Positions 1 to 10,074 are shown, numbered from the stretch's first letter. The stretch is 64,000 nucleotides of DNA from DATCRE01 sp964235605 (GCA_964235605.1 CAXSCR010000015.1:10237-74236), one strand, 5' to 3'. Notes: a model not told the origin generated them from the sequence alone. Numbers and translations: made by a program.

Positions 1-672
1 AAGGGAAGAAAGTTTGCACCCCAAGGTGAAGCCTTTGATAACCTAGTTACCAAGTGGAAAGAATTAAAAACAGATGAAGGCGCCGTGTATGACGAAATAT
101 TAACATACGATGCTGCTGACATTGCTCCGATGATTACCTATGGAACAAATCCCGGTATGGGCATTAAGATCAATGATAGAATACCAACACTTGCTGAACT
201 TAAAGATATAAGCGAACAACCTTCATTCTCTAAATCATTAGAGTATATGGGACTTGAACCAGGATCACAATTACTTGGCAAATCAGTAGACTATGTTTTC
301 ATAGGCAGCTGTACCAATGCACGTATAGAAGATCTACGGTTGGTTGCTGACATGGTAAGGGGCAAAAAGAAAGCTGAGCATGTTGAGGTTTGGGTTGTAC
401 CAGGGTCAAAGCAAGTAGAAGATCAAGCACGTAAAGAAGGTCTTGATAAAATTTTTGAAGCCGCTGGGTTTCAATTACGCCAACCAGGCTGCTCTGCCTG
501 TTTGGCTATGAATGAAGATAAGATTCCACACGGTAAATATTGTATCTCTACCTCAAACCGGAACTTCGAAGGAAGACAAGGACCTAAGTCAAGAACATTT
601 TTGGCTAGTCCGTTGAGCGCTGCTGCTGCGGCTATCACGGGTAAAGTAACAGATGTAAGAGAGCTCGTTTAA
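1..672 (+). CDS. leuC: 3-isopropylmalate dehydratase large subunit (C-terminal part)
   Basis: LeuC pairs with LeuD to isomerise 2- to 3-isopropylmalate in leucine synthesis. The frame is open from base 1, so the gene begins upstream of the window; 223 residues are visible of the usual 460-470. The three [4Fe-4S] cysteines are present, one in GSCTNAR (fragment residue 104) and two in PGCSAC (164 and 167), with the 60-residue spacing normal for LeuC. The aconitase-family C-terminal motif SNRNFEGRQG follows. leuD comes 87 bases later on the same strand. The internal GTG at 85 is not the start. Identification is secure; only the N-terminus is missing. Confidence 0.97.
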   Translation, partial: KGRKFAPQGEAFDNLVTKWKELKTDEGAVYDEILTYDAADIAPMITYGTNPGMGIKINDRIPTLAELKDISEQPSFSKSLEYMGLEPGSQLLGKSVDYVFIGSCTNARIEDLRLVADMVRGKKKAEHVEVWVVPGSKQVEDQARKEGLDKIFEAAGFQLRQPGCSACLAMNEDKIPHGKYCISTSNRNFEGRQGPKSRTFLASPLSAAAAAITGKVTDVRELV

Positions 673-759
673 GTCAATCGTCAATGGTCCATTGTCAATG
701 GCCTGGATAGTTGAATAGATGTTGATAGTAAGTAATAAAATTAACGGTTAACCGAAACC

Positions 760-1350
760 ATGGCTAAAGAAAAATTCATCACCTTAACAAGTACGGCAGT
801 TCCATTGCCTATTGAAAATATTGATACTGATCAAATTATTCCTGCGCGCTTTTTGAAAGCTACAACACGCGAAGGTTTTGGCGAAGCGCTCTTCTGTGAT
901 TGGCGCTATGATGGTGAAGGAAAGCCGAAGGCTGACTTTGTCATGAACGATCCTAAATACGCAGGAAAAATATTAGTTGCCGGAAAGAACTTTGGATGCG
1001 GCAGTAGTCGCGAGCATGCTGCTTGGGCAATTTACGATGCTAATTTCCGCGTGGTGATTTCTAGTTTCTTTGCAGATATATTTAAGAACAATGCATTAAA
1101 CAATGCCTTGCTACCGATTACTGTTTCTGAAGGTTTTTTGAAAAGAATCTATGATCTAATTGAAAAGAATCCAAAAACAGAAATAACAGTAGATCTACAA
1201 AATCAAAAAGTAATACTAGAAGACGATGCGTGTGAGGGGTTTGATATCAATGCTTACAAAAAAATCTGTATGACGAATGGCTATGATGATATAGATTACC
1301 TAATAAGCTTGAATGAAGATATTAGGAAGTTTGATTTAGCACACAGTTAG
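760..1350 (+). CDS. leuD: 3-isopropylmalate dehydratase small subunit
   Basis: Swivel-domain partner of LeuC in the second step of leucine synthesis, cytoplasmic. At 196 residues it has the normal length for the bacterial small subunit. The substrate-recognition loop GCGSSREHA lies at residues 79-87, and the N-terminal IDTDQIIPARFL motif is typical of the family. The ATG at 760 follows an A-rich stretch (accgaaacc), as usual in Bacteroidota, which rarely use strong Shine-Dalgarno sites. It lies between leuC and leuB and is very probably cotranscribed with them. Confidence 0.97.
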   Translation: MAKEKFITLTSTAVPLPIENIDTDQIIPARFLKATTREGFGEALFCDWRYDGEGKPKADFVMNDPKYAGKILVAGKNFGCGSSREHAAWAIYDANFRVVISSFFADIFKNNALNNALLPITVSEGFLKRIYDLIEKNPKTEITVDLQNQKVILEDDACEGFDINAYKKICMTNGYDDIDYLISLNEDIRKFDLAHS

Positions 1351-1454
1351 GTATTAGGCAATAGGCACTAGGTATTAGGAGTGTCACTTTGAAATAACGG
1401 GCTCGAGGCTCATAGCTGACAGCTAAAAGCTTTAAATAAAATAGTAGAATTAAG

Positions 1455-2543
1455 ATGAAGAAAAGAATAACCATACTCCCAGGTGATGGGATTGGAAAAG
1501 AAGTAACGACTAGTGGAAAGAAAGTATTGGAATTGATTGCAGAAACGTTTGGGCATGAATTCACTTTCGATGAGGCTTCAATTGGTCATGACGCCATAGA
1601 AGCTACTGGTAACCCGTTACCTGATGAGTCTTTGGAAAAAATGCGTAATGCCGATGCTATTCTTTTTGGCGCAGTGGGACATCCTAAATATGATAATGAT
1701 CCATCGGCTAAGGTTCGGCCGGAGCAAGGGTTGTTAAAAATGCGTAAAGAGCTTGGCTTGTATGCTAACCTTCGTCCTATTAAATTGTTTGATGAGTTGC
1801 TTTCTGCATCTAGCATTAAGCCTGAAATATTAAAAGGTGCTGATATTCTTTTCTTCCGTGAATTAACGGGTGATGTTTACTTTGGTGAACGTGGTCGTAA
1901 GAATAATAATGATACAGCGTATGATACCATGATCTACTCTCGTTATGAAGTAGAACGCATAGCGCACAAAGCATTTAAAGCTGCACAAACCAGAAGAAAG
2001 AAAGTTACCTCTGTTGATAAGGCTAACGTTTTAGAAAGCTCTCGCTTATGGAGAGAAGTCGTTCAGGATGTGGCTAAATTATATCCTGATATTGAAGTAG
2101 AGCACATGTTTGTCGACGCCGCTGCGATGAAGCTAATTCAAAATCCAAGAAGTTTTGATGTTGTGGTAACAGGAAATCTTTTTGGTGATATCCTTACCGA
2201 TGAAGCATCACAAATTGCTGGGTCAATGGGTATGCTTGCTTCAGCTTCCATTGGTGATACGGTAGGATTGTATGAGCCTATCCACGGAAGTGCACATGAT
2301 ATTACAGGAAAAGGGGTTGCTAACCCATTAGCATCCATATTATCAGTTGCGCTTCTACTTGATATATCTTTTGGATTAAAAGAAGAATCAGAATTGGTAA
2401 TTAAAGCGGTTGAGAGAACATTAAAAGAAGGATATAGAACAAGAGACATTGCTGATACTTCTACACCAAAAGATAAAATACTTGGTACGGATGACATGGG
2501 CAATAAAGTTTGTGAACACATACGTGTGGGACAACCTGCTTAA
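1455..2543 (+). CDS. leuB: 3-isopropylmalate dehydrogenase
   Basis: NAD-dependent oxidative decarboxylation of 3-isopropylmalate, third step of leucine synthesis. It is 362 residues, full length. The start ITILPGDGIGKEV, the substrate-binding arginines in LRPIKLF, and the metal and cofactor region VVTGNLFGDILTDEASQIAGSMG are all present, followed by the NAD-contact motif EPIHGSAHDI. The 3' end lies at the edge of an exact 120-bp tandem duplication, so the last two codons and the stop are repeated downstream. The gene itself is intact. Operon partner of leuC, leuD and leuA. Confidence 0.97.
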   Translation: MKKRITILPGDGIGKEVTTSGKKVLELIAETFGHEFTFDEASIGHDAIEATGNPLPDESLEKMRNADAILFGAVGHPKYDNDPSAKVRPEQGLLKMRKELGLYANLRPIKLFDELLSASSIKPEILKGADILFFRELTGDVYFGERGRKNNNDTAYDTMIYSRYEVERIAHKAFKAAQTRRKKVTSVDKANVLESSRLWREVVQDVAKLYPDIEVEHMFVDAAAMKLIQNPRSFDVVVTGNLFGDILTDEASQIAGSMGMLASASIGDTVGLYEPIHGSAHDITGKGVANPLASILSVALLLDISFGLKEESELVIKAVERTLKEGYRTRDIADTSTPKDKILGTDDMGNKVCEHIRVGQPA

Positions 2544-2773
2544 AAGTTAATAGTTAATCGTTATCAGTTAATGGTAAGGACAGATAAGATTAACGAGTAA
2601 CTATTAAACTATTGACGAATAACTATTAACTGATAACTATTAACTGACGAAAGACCTGCTTAAAAGTTAATAGTTAATCGTTATCAGTTAATGGTAAGGA
2701 CAGATAAGATTAACGAGTAACTATTAAACTATTGACGAATAACTATTAACTGATAACTATTAACTGACGAAAG
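2534..2773. repeat. Exact 120-bp tandem duplication between leuB and leuA
   Basis: Bases 2534-2653 and 2654-2773 are identical by eye. The first copy begins inside the penultimate leuB codon, so the second copy repeats the Pro-Ala-stop end. Each unit has inverted arms (GTTAATAGTT..ATCAGTTAAT against ATTAACTGATAACTATTAAC) that could fold with a small bulge. This is the AT-rich intergenic repeat style common in Bacteroidota. leuA starts three bases after the second copy. Confidence 0.95.
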
Positions 2774-2775
2774 AC

Positions 2776-3939
2776 ATGGCACAGAAAATTGAAATCTTCG
2801 ATACTACGTTGCGTGATGGGGAACAGGTACCCGGGTGCCAATTATCTACGGAAGAAAAGATAGTTGTTGCTAAGGCACTTGAGGAACTCGGTGTAGATGT
2901 AATCGAAGCAGGTTTCCCAATTTCTAGTCCTGGTGATTTTTTATCGGTGATTGAAATATCTAAAGCTGTTAGTGATGTTGTTGTTTGCGCGCTTACGCGT
3001 TCTAAGAAGGAAGACATTGATGTTGCTGGTGAAGCATTACATCACGCGAAGCGTGGCCGCATTCATACTGGTATTGGATCATCTGATATTCACATTAAAC
3101 ATAAATTCAATACATCACGCGCACAGGTATTAGAGCAAGGGGTTTGGGCAGTAAGCTACGCAAAATCCAAAAACGTACAGGTCGAATTTTTCGCTGAAGA
3201 TGCGGGGCGTGCTGATCTTGCCTTCCTAGCTCAAATGGTGGAGGCTGTAATCGCTGCAGGTGCTGATGTAGTAAACATTCCTGATACAACAGGTTATTGC
3301 TTGCCTCATCTTTACGGTAAGCGTATTGAATATTTATATGAACATGTAAAGAACATTCACAAGGCAACAATATCTGTTCATTGCCATAATGATTTAGGTT
3401 TGGCTACAGCTAATACCATAGCAGGTTTAATGGGGGGAGCACGTCAGGCTGAAGTTACAATTAACGGCATTGGTGAACGGGCAGGTAACACGTCATTAGA
3501 AGAAGTTGCTATGATTGTACAAACACATGCTGATCTTGGTTTATATACTAACATTAAGTCTAAAAAATTATATGCCATAAGTCAGATGATCTCTGACATG
3601 ATGGGCATGCCTGTGCAGCCAAACAAAGCTATTGTTGGCGCTAATGCATTCGCTCACTCTTCCGGTATACATCAGGATGGTTTCTTAAAGAATGCAGAGA
3701 ATTATGAAATTATAAATCCTGCAGATGTAGGCGTTCCTGCTTCTTCAATCTTATTAACGGCACGCAGTGGGCGGGCGGCATTAAAGCACAGATTAGAATT
3801 ACTAGGCTATGCTCCGTCGAAACCAGAGCTAAATATATTGTACGAAAACTTTGTGATGTTGGCTGATGCGAAGAAGAGCGTTAACGATGATGACCTGGCG
3901 ATCTTGGTTGCAAACACACCGATATTGAATGCTAAATAG
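2776..3939 (+). CDS. leuA: 2-isopropylmalate synthase, short form
   Basis: First committed step of leucine synthesis: condensation of 2-oxoisovalerate with acetyl-CoA. A DRE-TIM barrel starts with FDTTLRDGEQVPG (residues 8-20). The metal-binding HCHNDLG motif and the GIGERAGNTSLEE region are present. At 387 residues it ends soon after the barrel and linker, well short of the roughly 500-residue enzymes that carry a C-terminal LeuA dimer domain for leucine feedback. Context, directly after leuC-leuD-leuB, supports LeuA over homocitrate or citramalate synthase, which share the fold. A strong terminator follows. Confidence 0.92.
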   Translation: MAQKIEIFDTTLRDGEQVPGCQLSTEEKIVVAKALEELGVDVIEAGFPISSPGDFLSVIEISKAVSDVVVCALTRSKKEDIDVAGEALHHAKRGRIHTGIGSSDIHIKHKFNTSRAQVLEQGVWAVSYAKSKNVQVEFFAEDAGRADLAFLAQMVEAVIAAGADVVNIPDTTGYCLPHLYGKRIEYLYEHVKNIHKATISVHCHNDLGLATANTIAGLMGGARQAEVTINGIGERAGNTSLEEVAMIVQTHADLGLYTNIKSKKLYAISQMISDMMGMPVQPNKAIVGANAFAHSSGIHQDGFLKNAENYEIINPADVGVPASSILLTARSGRAALKHRLELLGYAPSKPELNILYENFVMLADAKKSVNDDDLAILVANTPILNAK

Positions 3940-3960
3940 AAAATAGATGTGCAATATTAA

Positions 3961-3990
3961 AAGGCATCACTTTCAGTGATGCCTTTTTTA
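3961..3990 (+). terminator. Rho-independent terminator after leuA
   Basis: Perfect 11-bp stem AAGGCATCACT / AGTGATGCCTT with a TTC loop, followed by a T run. It closes the leu operon. Confidence 0.92.
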
Positions 3991-4125
3991 TGTTTCATAC
4001 CTTACAGCAATGCTGATTAATCACCGCATTAAACACGTGTACTATGATGATGATGAATGATAAAAAAAGCTTGCTGGGCATTGCAAACAAGACTCTTATT
4101 ATACTTTAATTAAAGGGCCAATTTA

Positions 4126-6300
4126 TTAGTTTAATTTATAAGACACACCTAAAAGATAAAGCCCACTCGTTGGATCAGCTGTATAAACCTCAACTGATTT
4201 TGAGTTAAAGAGATTACGTGCATTAGCAAACACCTTTAGTCCATCTATCACTTCATATGAAATTTTAGCGCTTAGTAAAAATTTACTTTTTATATGCGCC
4301 TGTTGATACGCCGGTGTAGTGGTGTCAGCTTCACTCCAAGTTGGATCATACTGTGCTTGTTTTGCGAAATAATACCCATTAAAATTTATATTCAATTTAT
4401 CGATAGGCTGATAGTTTAAATAAAAACCACCATACGTGGTTGGTGTATGTCTATGACGCATGTCTTTATACGTAAGTGGAAAAGAAATTTGACTCGCATA
4501 AACTGGATCTATCGGTTCTGACGGTACATTCTTAAGGTCTGTTCTTTGAAAGGTGACAAATGGCTTAAATTGAATTTTATCATTGGGTACATAATTAATA
4601 GAAAGGGTTATACCTCTTTGCGTTGCAGTATTGGAAAGATTACCAGTCTTTATTGTAGGAATTGGGTAAAGGGAGGTGTAGCTCGCTCCAAGCAGATTCT
4701 CTGCTTTTTGCTGAAACATGTCAAAATCAATTTGCAATGTGGAAGTCAGTTTCACACGGTACCCAAATTCTATCATGTTAATGGTATACAAGTTAAAAGT
4801 ACTGTCACCTAGATACCTAAAAGTTTGGCCATCGCCTATATCAGTATGAATTGTGCCTATAAAGGCGCTACTGTTCGATCGGCTCATAGCTGCACGCACT
4901 AAATTATTTTTATTTATTTTATAGGTAGTAGCGAACTCATAAGCGAGGTAAGCTTTATCTGGTATAGAAAACTTGTCGATACGGCCTGCGGCTACTACCC
5001 TTAAATTCTGTGTTATGTTCAAATCCGATCTAAGAAAAGCCGATATGGTGGTAAGGTCATGGATACGGGGCACTATTGCATATGTGCCTTTTTCCGGTGA
5101 GTTATAGGGTGTTGGGTCATAGGTTACATACTGATAGCTTATACCTGGCGTGATGGTGTACTTCTTTTTATTAAGCTTAAAATCATTTTCTACAATAATA
5201 TTGGCAGACTTCTGATCATACTCACCATTTGGAGATGGAACAAGTGCCTTAATGTCTGCAGAATATACATCCTGATACATAGTGCTGATCTTTAAAGATT
5301 TTATAACAACATCCAGACTGGTAACAAAATTATCAGTAATAGCATAATTCATTGGATAGCGGTCAAAAATCCTTTGCCATTCTGCTCTTTGCTTACTTAC
5401 CGCTAACTCCACTTTAACATCGTCTGTAAATTTATAAGTGACATTTCCATTTATACCCCATTTGTTTAATGCGCGAGTCTGATAGGGATAAGAGTATAGT
5501 CTTACTGAGTCAACGCTAAACAAGTCTACATCCGATAACGGACCATATGTACCCGTTGTAGAAGCAGGATAATCATAATTAAAATAATCTGTTGTAGTAC
5601 GTCTTCTATCCTGGAGATTAGCAGAAACGATGACACTTAGTTTATCCGTTAAATTTCTGCCCATAGAAATATTAGCTATTGTTGTTCCTAAGTTTCCCGC
5701 CTGCAAGTTGGCATCAACCATGGTTTTTGCGTTTCCCATTCGTCTTGTAATAATATTAATTACCCCAGTTACAGCGTTTGGCCCAAAAAGCGCTGATAAT
5801 GGACCTCTTACAATTTCTATTCTTTCTACATCATTAATATCTATTGGAAGCGCTTCCCATTTAGACCCACCTACATAATGACTATAAACAGGACGATTAT
5901 CAATCATTAGCAGCGTCGTCACGTTACTTTTGGGGGAAAGCGAGTTCATACTAAACTGCTTGGAATAATTGAGTGCAATATTATCCATTCCACGAATGTG
6001 GACATCATATACACCATTGGCTTGTTCACGTACAATAACGCCTGGTGCCAGACGTAAAGCTTCAGGAATACTGGTAGCGCCTGCATTAACAATGTCTGAC
6101 CGTGTAATGGCGTAACTTGAAAGCGGCGCATCAAAAAGGGTTTCTTCTTTCTTCGAGGCAGACTTGATGGGAACATTCATGAGCTCTTCAAGAGAAAGAT
6201 CTAACAAACTGGTGGTACTATCTGCATTTTGTTGCTGTTGAGCAAACGCTATGTTTACTATTAAACATAGCGATGTAAGAAGGTAAATTTTCATTTTCAT
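4126..6300 (-). CDS. TonB-dependent outer-membrane receptor
   Basis: A 724-residue outer-membrane receptor. A Sec signal peptide (MKMKIYLLTSLCLIVNIAFA) is followed by a short linker with LSLEELMNVPIKSASKKEE. The plug domain (about residues 50-185) includes ITRSDIVNAGATSIPEALRL, VHIRGMD and IEIVRGPLSALFGPNAVTGV. The rest is a beta-barrel ending with LLGVSYKLN. It lacks the N-terminal carboxypeptidase-like domain of SusC proteins and has no SusD neighbour, so a polysaccharide-uptake role is not indicated. The ligand (siderophore, cobalamin or other) cannot be told from sequence. It is transcribed alone; the next gene upstream on the same strand is the caspase-like protein, 138 bases away. Confidence 0.9.
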   Translation of the reverse strand: MKMKIYLLTSLCLIVNIAFAQQQQNADSTTSLLDLSLEELMNVPIKSASKKEETLFDAPLSSYAITRSDIVNAGATSIPEALRLAPGVIVREQANGVYDVHIRGMDNIALNYSKQFSMNSLSPKSNVTTLLMIDNRPVYSHYVGGSKWEALPIDINDVERIEIVRGPLSALFGPNAVTGVINIITRRMGNAKTMVDANLQAGNLGTTIANISMGRNLTDKLSVIVSANLQDRRRTTTDYFNYDYPASTTGTYGPLSDVDLFSVDSVRLYSYPYQTRALNKWGINGNVTYKFTDDVKVELAVSKQRAEWQRIFDRYPMNYAITDNFVTSLDVVIKSLKISTMYQDVYSADIKALVPSPNGEYDQKSANIIVENDFKLNKKKYTITPGISYQYVTYDPTPYNSPEKGTYAIVPRIHDLTTISAFLRSDLNITQNLRVVAAGRIDKFSIPDKAYLAYEFATTYKINKNNLVRAAMSRSNSSAFIGTIHTDIGDGQTFRYLGDSTFNLYTINMIEFGYRVKLTSTLQIDFDMFQQKAENLLGASYTSLYPIPTIKTGNLSNTATQRGITLSINYVPNDKIQFKPFVTFQRTDLKNVPSEPIDPVYASQISFPLTYKDMRHRHTPTTYGGFYLNYQPIDKLNINFNGYYFAKQAQYDPTWSEADTTTPAYQQAHIKSKFLLSAKISYEVIDGLKVFANARNLFNSKSVEVYTADPTSGLYLLGVSYKLN

Positions 6301-6438
6301 GTTTTGTTGACTCAGATTTTTGGATACGACTTAAACAAGGATCATCCAAAATTAAACATACAGGTACCATAAATTCACCCAAAAGTAATCAAAACATACA
6401 CAGGTCCATTCCCTGGAGTTTTAGGTGTAACCTGGCTT

Positions 6439-9400
6439 CTAATTCCCCCCAATAATTGAAATTGGAAAATCATTCCCGGTAATATAACCTGTAGGGTACT
6501 GCGCCTGGCCGCCGTGCTGCCGGGTAAGTTCCGGTACACGCTCTTCCATGAAAAACTTCAATTCATTAACCGTAATCTTTTTATCACCATTGTCTGCTTT
6601 TCCGTCAAGGGCTTCAAGTAGCGCGTAGGTAAATACACCATGTTTGAGGTCTTCAAACTCAGTAGCAAATTGCTTAGTTCCGCTTGCAGCTATCATTACC
6701 ACACCAGAACTACGTGCAAGTTGTATAATAGCCTTTTCGTCAGTAGCTGCGGCACGAACATTCAAGCTCTTGAGTGCACCGCCTGAGTGACACGCATCCA
6801 TCAATATAATTTGCTTCTGTGATTTTACCTGCGTGAGAAAACCGCGAAGATCTGTGGCCGAAATTCCTTTTGCTGTTAACTGTGCAGGATCGCCATACAA
6901 CTTTGTTATGTCAGTTGGCACCAGATAATATTCATTATCATGCTCTTCATCTAACGTACCATGGCCGGCATAATAAAATAAGAATACATCTTCTGGTTTG
7001 GCACGTGCTATAATGGATCTGAAACCTTTCTGAATGTTTTCTTTCGTAGCATCTTCATCATAAATCTCTACTCTATTTACGCTTTTATAAATGCTTTTAC
7101 TTTTCTGAATAAGCTTCTCGGTAAACGCCTTTGCATCAGGTTGCGCGTAATTAAGATTGTAAGCTGCATTTTGATATTTGTTAATACCTACCGCTAAAAT
7201 ATGCAATGAAGAAGTGGCAATAACTTCGCCTGTGTATTCAATATTTAAAACATCAGCGCGAGATTCAATTTTTTGGTAGTTTATAACTTTCACTTTAAAC
7301 TCATTTACTTCATTACCCATTTCTACAGCATATGTCTTAACAACCTTCTGCCCTGCTCCAGAAGTTTTAACTACACTGTCGCTGATAATGAGTTTGTCAT
7401 TTTGGTAGATATTCACTTCTTGTACGCCGCCTCCTCCATCAAATATTTCTACCGTGATGGGCACAGTATGTGCCTGCGTGTAAAACCTACCTTTGTCGTA
7501 CTTTAAAAGGTCTGTAGAGCGTGTTGTTACGGTTACGTCAAAGAAACCAACAGAAGGCCTATGTAATTTACTAAGATCAAAAATACGCTCCCCTGCGTCT
7601 CTTAAAATGTCTTCAACACGCTTACCCTGCGAAATGCTTTTTTCCATTTCTTTGGGGCGATAGAGAATCTCAAAGTATTGCTCGGCTGCATAGAAATCAG
7701 CCAATTGCTTAATGCCTCTGTTTATATGCCATCCAAAGTATTGACTACCTGAAGAAGAGCATGAGAAATATCCGCTTGGTGTCCAGCAAACCCATTCATT
7801 GTCTTCTGTAACAAACAATGTCGCAAACGGAATAACTACTTCACCCAATCCTTTGTAACTCTCCTCAAGTTCTTTATACGCTTTATTATTATTAGACTTC
7901 AGAAAATCGATCACTTTTTTCCATGCTTGCTTACTAGGTTCTTTGGTAAGCGAATCCATAGGAAGTGAACTAAAAAATTTAGCATATACATCACTATCAA
8001 AAACCTTACGCAAACTTGGCGCATAGCCGCTTTCAGTAAGCTTCCATAAAATAATGGATTGGTCTTCGCCGCCTGAAGCCATGTATTTGCCATCGCCGCT
8101 CAAAGCAATTGAACGAACTGCACCTGAATGGCCTATAAATTCCTTGCTGAGATAACCATTCTTATCAAACATTTTCAAAGAGAAATCGCTGCCTACGATT
8201 ACACCGCCATCACGCATTTCCTGAAAGTCAAGGATACGCCCATCTTGATTGGGATCTGTTTGAATTACTTTTCCGCGTGGTAGACCAATGGCATTCTCAC
8301 TTGTTTGTGATATTGTCTTATTCAACTCTTTTCCCGCTAGGTTGGGCTTAGCAGGATTTCTATTGACGGTAAGTGCCGCAAAATTAAAACTGGACTTAAA
8401 ATTAGATTTTCCATTTTTTGCATATTCACGTGAAATCAGCAGCTCCAATCCTTCACCAAACGCGAGCTCTTGAATAGCACTTCCCTTTCCTTTGATTCTT
8501 CGTACCGTAAGCCCATTGATGGGATTCCATAATAAAATTTCATTGTTTGTTCCACCCGCAGATGCCACGATATAATTACCACTAAGTGAAGGCGAGAACG
8601 CTGCGCTATAAACTGTATTATCATGTGCTGTATAGTCTGTGAATTTCGATCCACTAGGTACAGCCCAACTTGCGCCTTTGCCTGTTATATCTAGGCCTAC
8701 AAGTATTTTCGCATCATAGGAAAAAGCAATAGCATTGATTGGATCCGTGATTTTTTCAAAGTCTTTCGCAACAGTGCCATCTTTATTCCAAAGAATCAGT
8801 TCATTATCAAAACTACTAGTTGCTAGATACGTGCCGTCAGGAGAGAATACTACTTTATTAACAATTCCTTTATGTCGCTTCAATATTTTGGGTTGGAATT
8901 TGGTAACGCCTTTCTCGAGTCCAGACAACGGATACAAGAGGATATCTTTATTTTGTTGCGCCACTGCAAGATCTTGTGTTTTTGGATTGAAGGAGATGCA
9001 AGATACGCTCGACACTACTGGAATAGTGGCTACATTAGGGATCTCTTTAGCACCATCTATTTTCCAAATTTTAATTGTGTTGTCATCGCTGCCACTTGCT
9101 AAATAGTTACCCGTGCTGCTAAATGCAAGTGCATTAATAACATTTGTATGTCCTATTCCGGTGCTGACTTGCGTATTCTTCTCTAAGTCGATTATGATAA
9201 TGTAATTCTCTTTTTCAGAGCTAACCGGATAGCCCGCTACAGCCAAATATTTTCCATCGGGAGAAATGGCAGAAGCATATAGCATGCCTTCAGGTCCGTC
9301 ACCAATCTGCGATTCGAATTTCTTTAACATCTGCCCAGATTCAGGATTCCAGACCCTGATTGTTTTATCTTCTGATACTGAAATTAACTTATGACCATCG

Positions 9401-9537
9401 GGTGTAAAAAGTAGGTTATGAATCTTAGCAGAATGACCCATGGGGTTAACAACTATCCGCGGAGCTTGTGCAACACTTTGTAATGCTAGTAATATGAATG
9501 AAAATGTCAGACAATGATTAAGCCTTGAAATGAACAT
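6439..9537 (-). CDS. Secreted WD40-repeat protein with C-terminal caspase (peptidase C14) domain
   Basis: Large protein with two halves. The N-terminal half has repeated WD40 blades (SPDGTYLATSSFDNELILWN, LSGDGKYMASGGEDQSIILWK and others), forming one or two propellers. The C-terminal half is a caspase/metacaspase fold with catalytic histidine in FLFYYAGHGTLDEEH and catalytic cysteine in IILMDACHSGG. The ATG at 9537 is chosen because it gives a clean signal peptide (FISRLNHCLTFSFILLALQSVAQA); a GTG at 9594 would add 19 residues. Export to the periplasm or surface is inferred. Similar WD40-caspase proteins occur in Bacteroidota and cyanobacteria with mostly unknown substrates. Neighbours are a TonB receptor and a subtilisin-like protease. 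Confidence 0.88.
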   Translation of the reverse strand: MFISRLNHCLTFSFILLALQSVAQAPRIVVNPMGHSAKIHNLLFTPDGHKLISVSEDKTIRVWNPESGQMLKKFESQIGDGPEGMLYASAISPDGKYLAVAGYPVSSEKENYIIIIDLEKNTQVSTGIGHTNVINALAFSSTGNYLASGSDDNTIKIWKIDGAKEIPNVATIPVVSSVSCISFNPKTQDLAVAQQNKDILLYPLSGLEKGVTKFQPKILKRHKGIVNKVVFSPDGTYLATSSFDNELILWNKDGTVAKDFEKITDPINAIAFSYDAKILVGLDITGKGASWAVPSGSKFTDYTAHDNTVYSAAFSPSLSGNYIVASAGGTNNEILLWNPINGLTVRRIKGKGSAIQELAFGEGLELLISREYAKNGKSNFKSSFNFAALTVNRNPAKPNLAGKELNKTISQTSENAIGLPRGKVIQTDPNQDGRILDFQEMRDGGVIVGSDFSLKMFDKNGYLSKEFIGHSGAVRSIALSGDGKYMASGGEDQSIILWKLTESGYAPSLRKVFDSDVYAKFFSSLPMDSLTKEPSKQAWKKVIDFLKSNNNKAYKELEESYKGLGEVVIPFATLFVTEDNEWVCWTPSGYFSCSSSGSQYFGWHINRGIKQLADFYAAEQYFEILYRPKEMEKSISQGKRVEDILRDAGERIFDLSKLHRPSVGFFDVTVTTRSTDLLKYDKGRFYTQAHTVPITVEIFDGGGGVQEVNIYQNDKLIISDSVVKTSGAGQKVVKTYAVEMGNEVNEFKVKVINYQKIESRADVLNIEYTGEVIATSSLHILAVGINKYQNAAYNLNYAQPDAKAFTEKLIQKSKSIYKSVNRVEIYDEDATKENIQKGFRSIIARAKPEDVFLFYYAGHGTLDEEHDNEYYLVPTDITKLYGDPAQLTAKGISATDLRGFLTQVKSQKQIILMDACHSGGALKSLNVRAAATDEKAIIQLARSSGVVMIAASGTKQFATEFEDLKHGVFTYALLEALDGKADNGDKKITVNELKFFMEERVPELTRQHGGQAQYPTGYITGNDFPISIIGGN

Positions 9538-9673
9538 AACTTTTTGGAGGATAAGTAAGTAAGATACTTTTTTTACCTGGAATATGAAAGACACGTTGCC
9601 TTACCATTTCAGTGAAATAGCTGGAGTGAATGAAATCAAATGAGGGGCTTGATCAGTGATACTTTCCTTGTCG

Positions 9674-9808
9674 TTAGTCACTTTCACCCTCACCACTCGA
9701 CTTCTTTACTTTTTCCGCGCTCCATAAAAGGATGCTGAAAAATGAAACAAATGCTACGATTACAAAGATCATTAACAAAATTCGAGAGAAACGCCTAGAT
9801 CCCCCCAT
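9674..9808 (-). CDS. Small single-helix membrane protein, unknown function
   Basis: A 44-residue frame read directly from the sequence: a basic N-terminus (MGGSRRFSRI), one hydrophobic helix (about residues 10-30) and a charged tail EKVKKSSGEGESD. It starts with ATG and ends with TAA. The bases AAGG occur 11-15 bases upstream of the ATG. The pattern of positive N-terminus, helix and hydrophilic tail is unlikely for random AT-rich DNA. It lies upstream of the caspase-like gene on the same strand (136 bases to that start) and opposite the protease gene. I do not recognise a family. Confidence 0.5.
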   Translation of the reverse strand: MGGSRRFSRILLMIFVIVAFVSFFSILLWSAEKVKKSSGEGESD

Positions 9809-10074
9809 GATAGACTGACCTTGGGGCACAGAAGTAAGATTCTATAAACTTTAGCACATTTGGAATTACCGCAACATTGAATGCTGCACGCTAATAAGGA
9901 CCATGACCATAATTATTAGCTTAAAACAAAATATAGATGTGGAAACATTAAATAAGAAAAATGGGTTATTACCACAAAAACACCAATTATTCACCATTTA
10001 GCCATACTTAGTGATAATTGGCAATTATTAGTTGTGAGTTTATATTGCAGAAATTACACCGTAACCAATTTTTT

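Noticed and set aside
4546..4812. 88-codon frame opposite the TonB receptor
   Set aside because: Antisense shadow of a well-supported barrel gene.
10016..10031. TGGCAA before the protease gene as a promoter element
   Set aside because: Distance fits but the second half lacks TT; used as an example of background.
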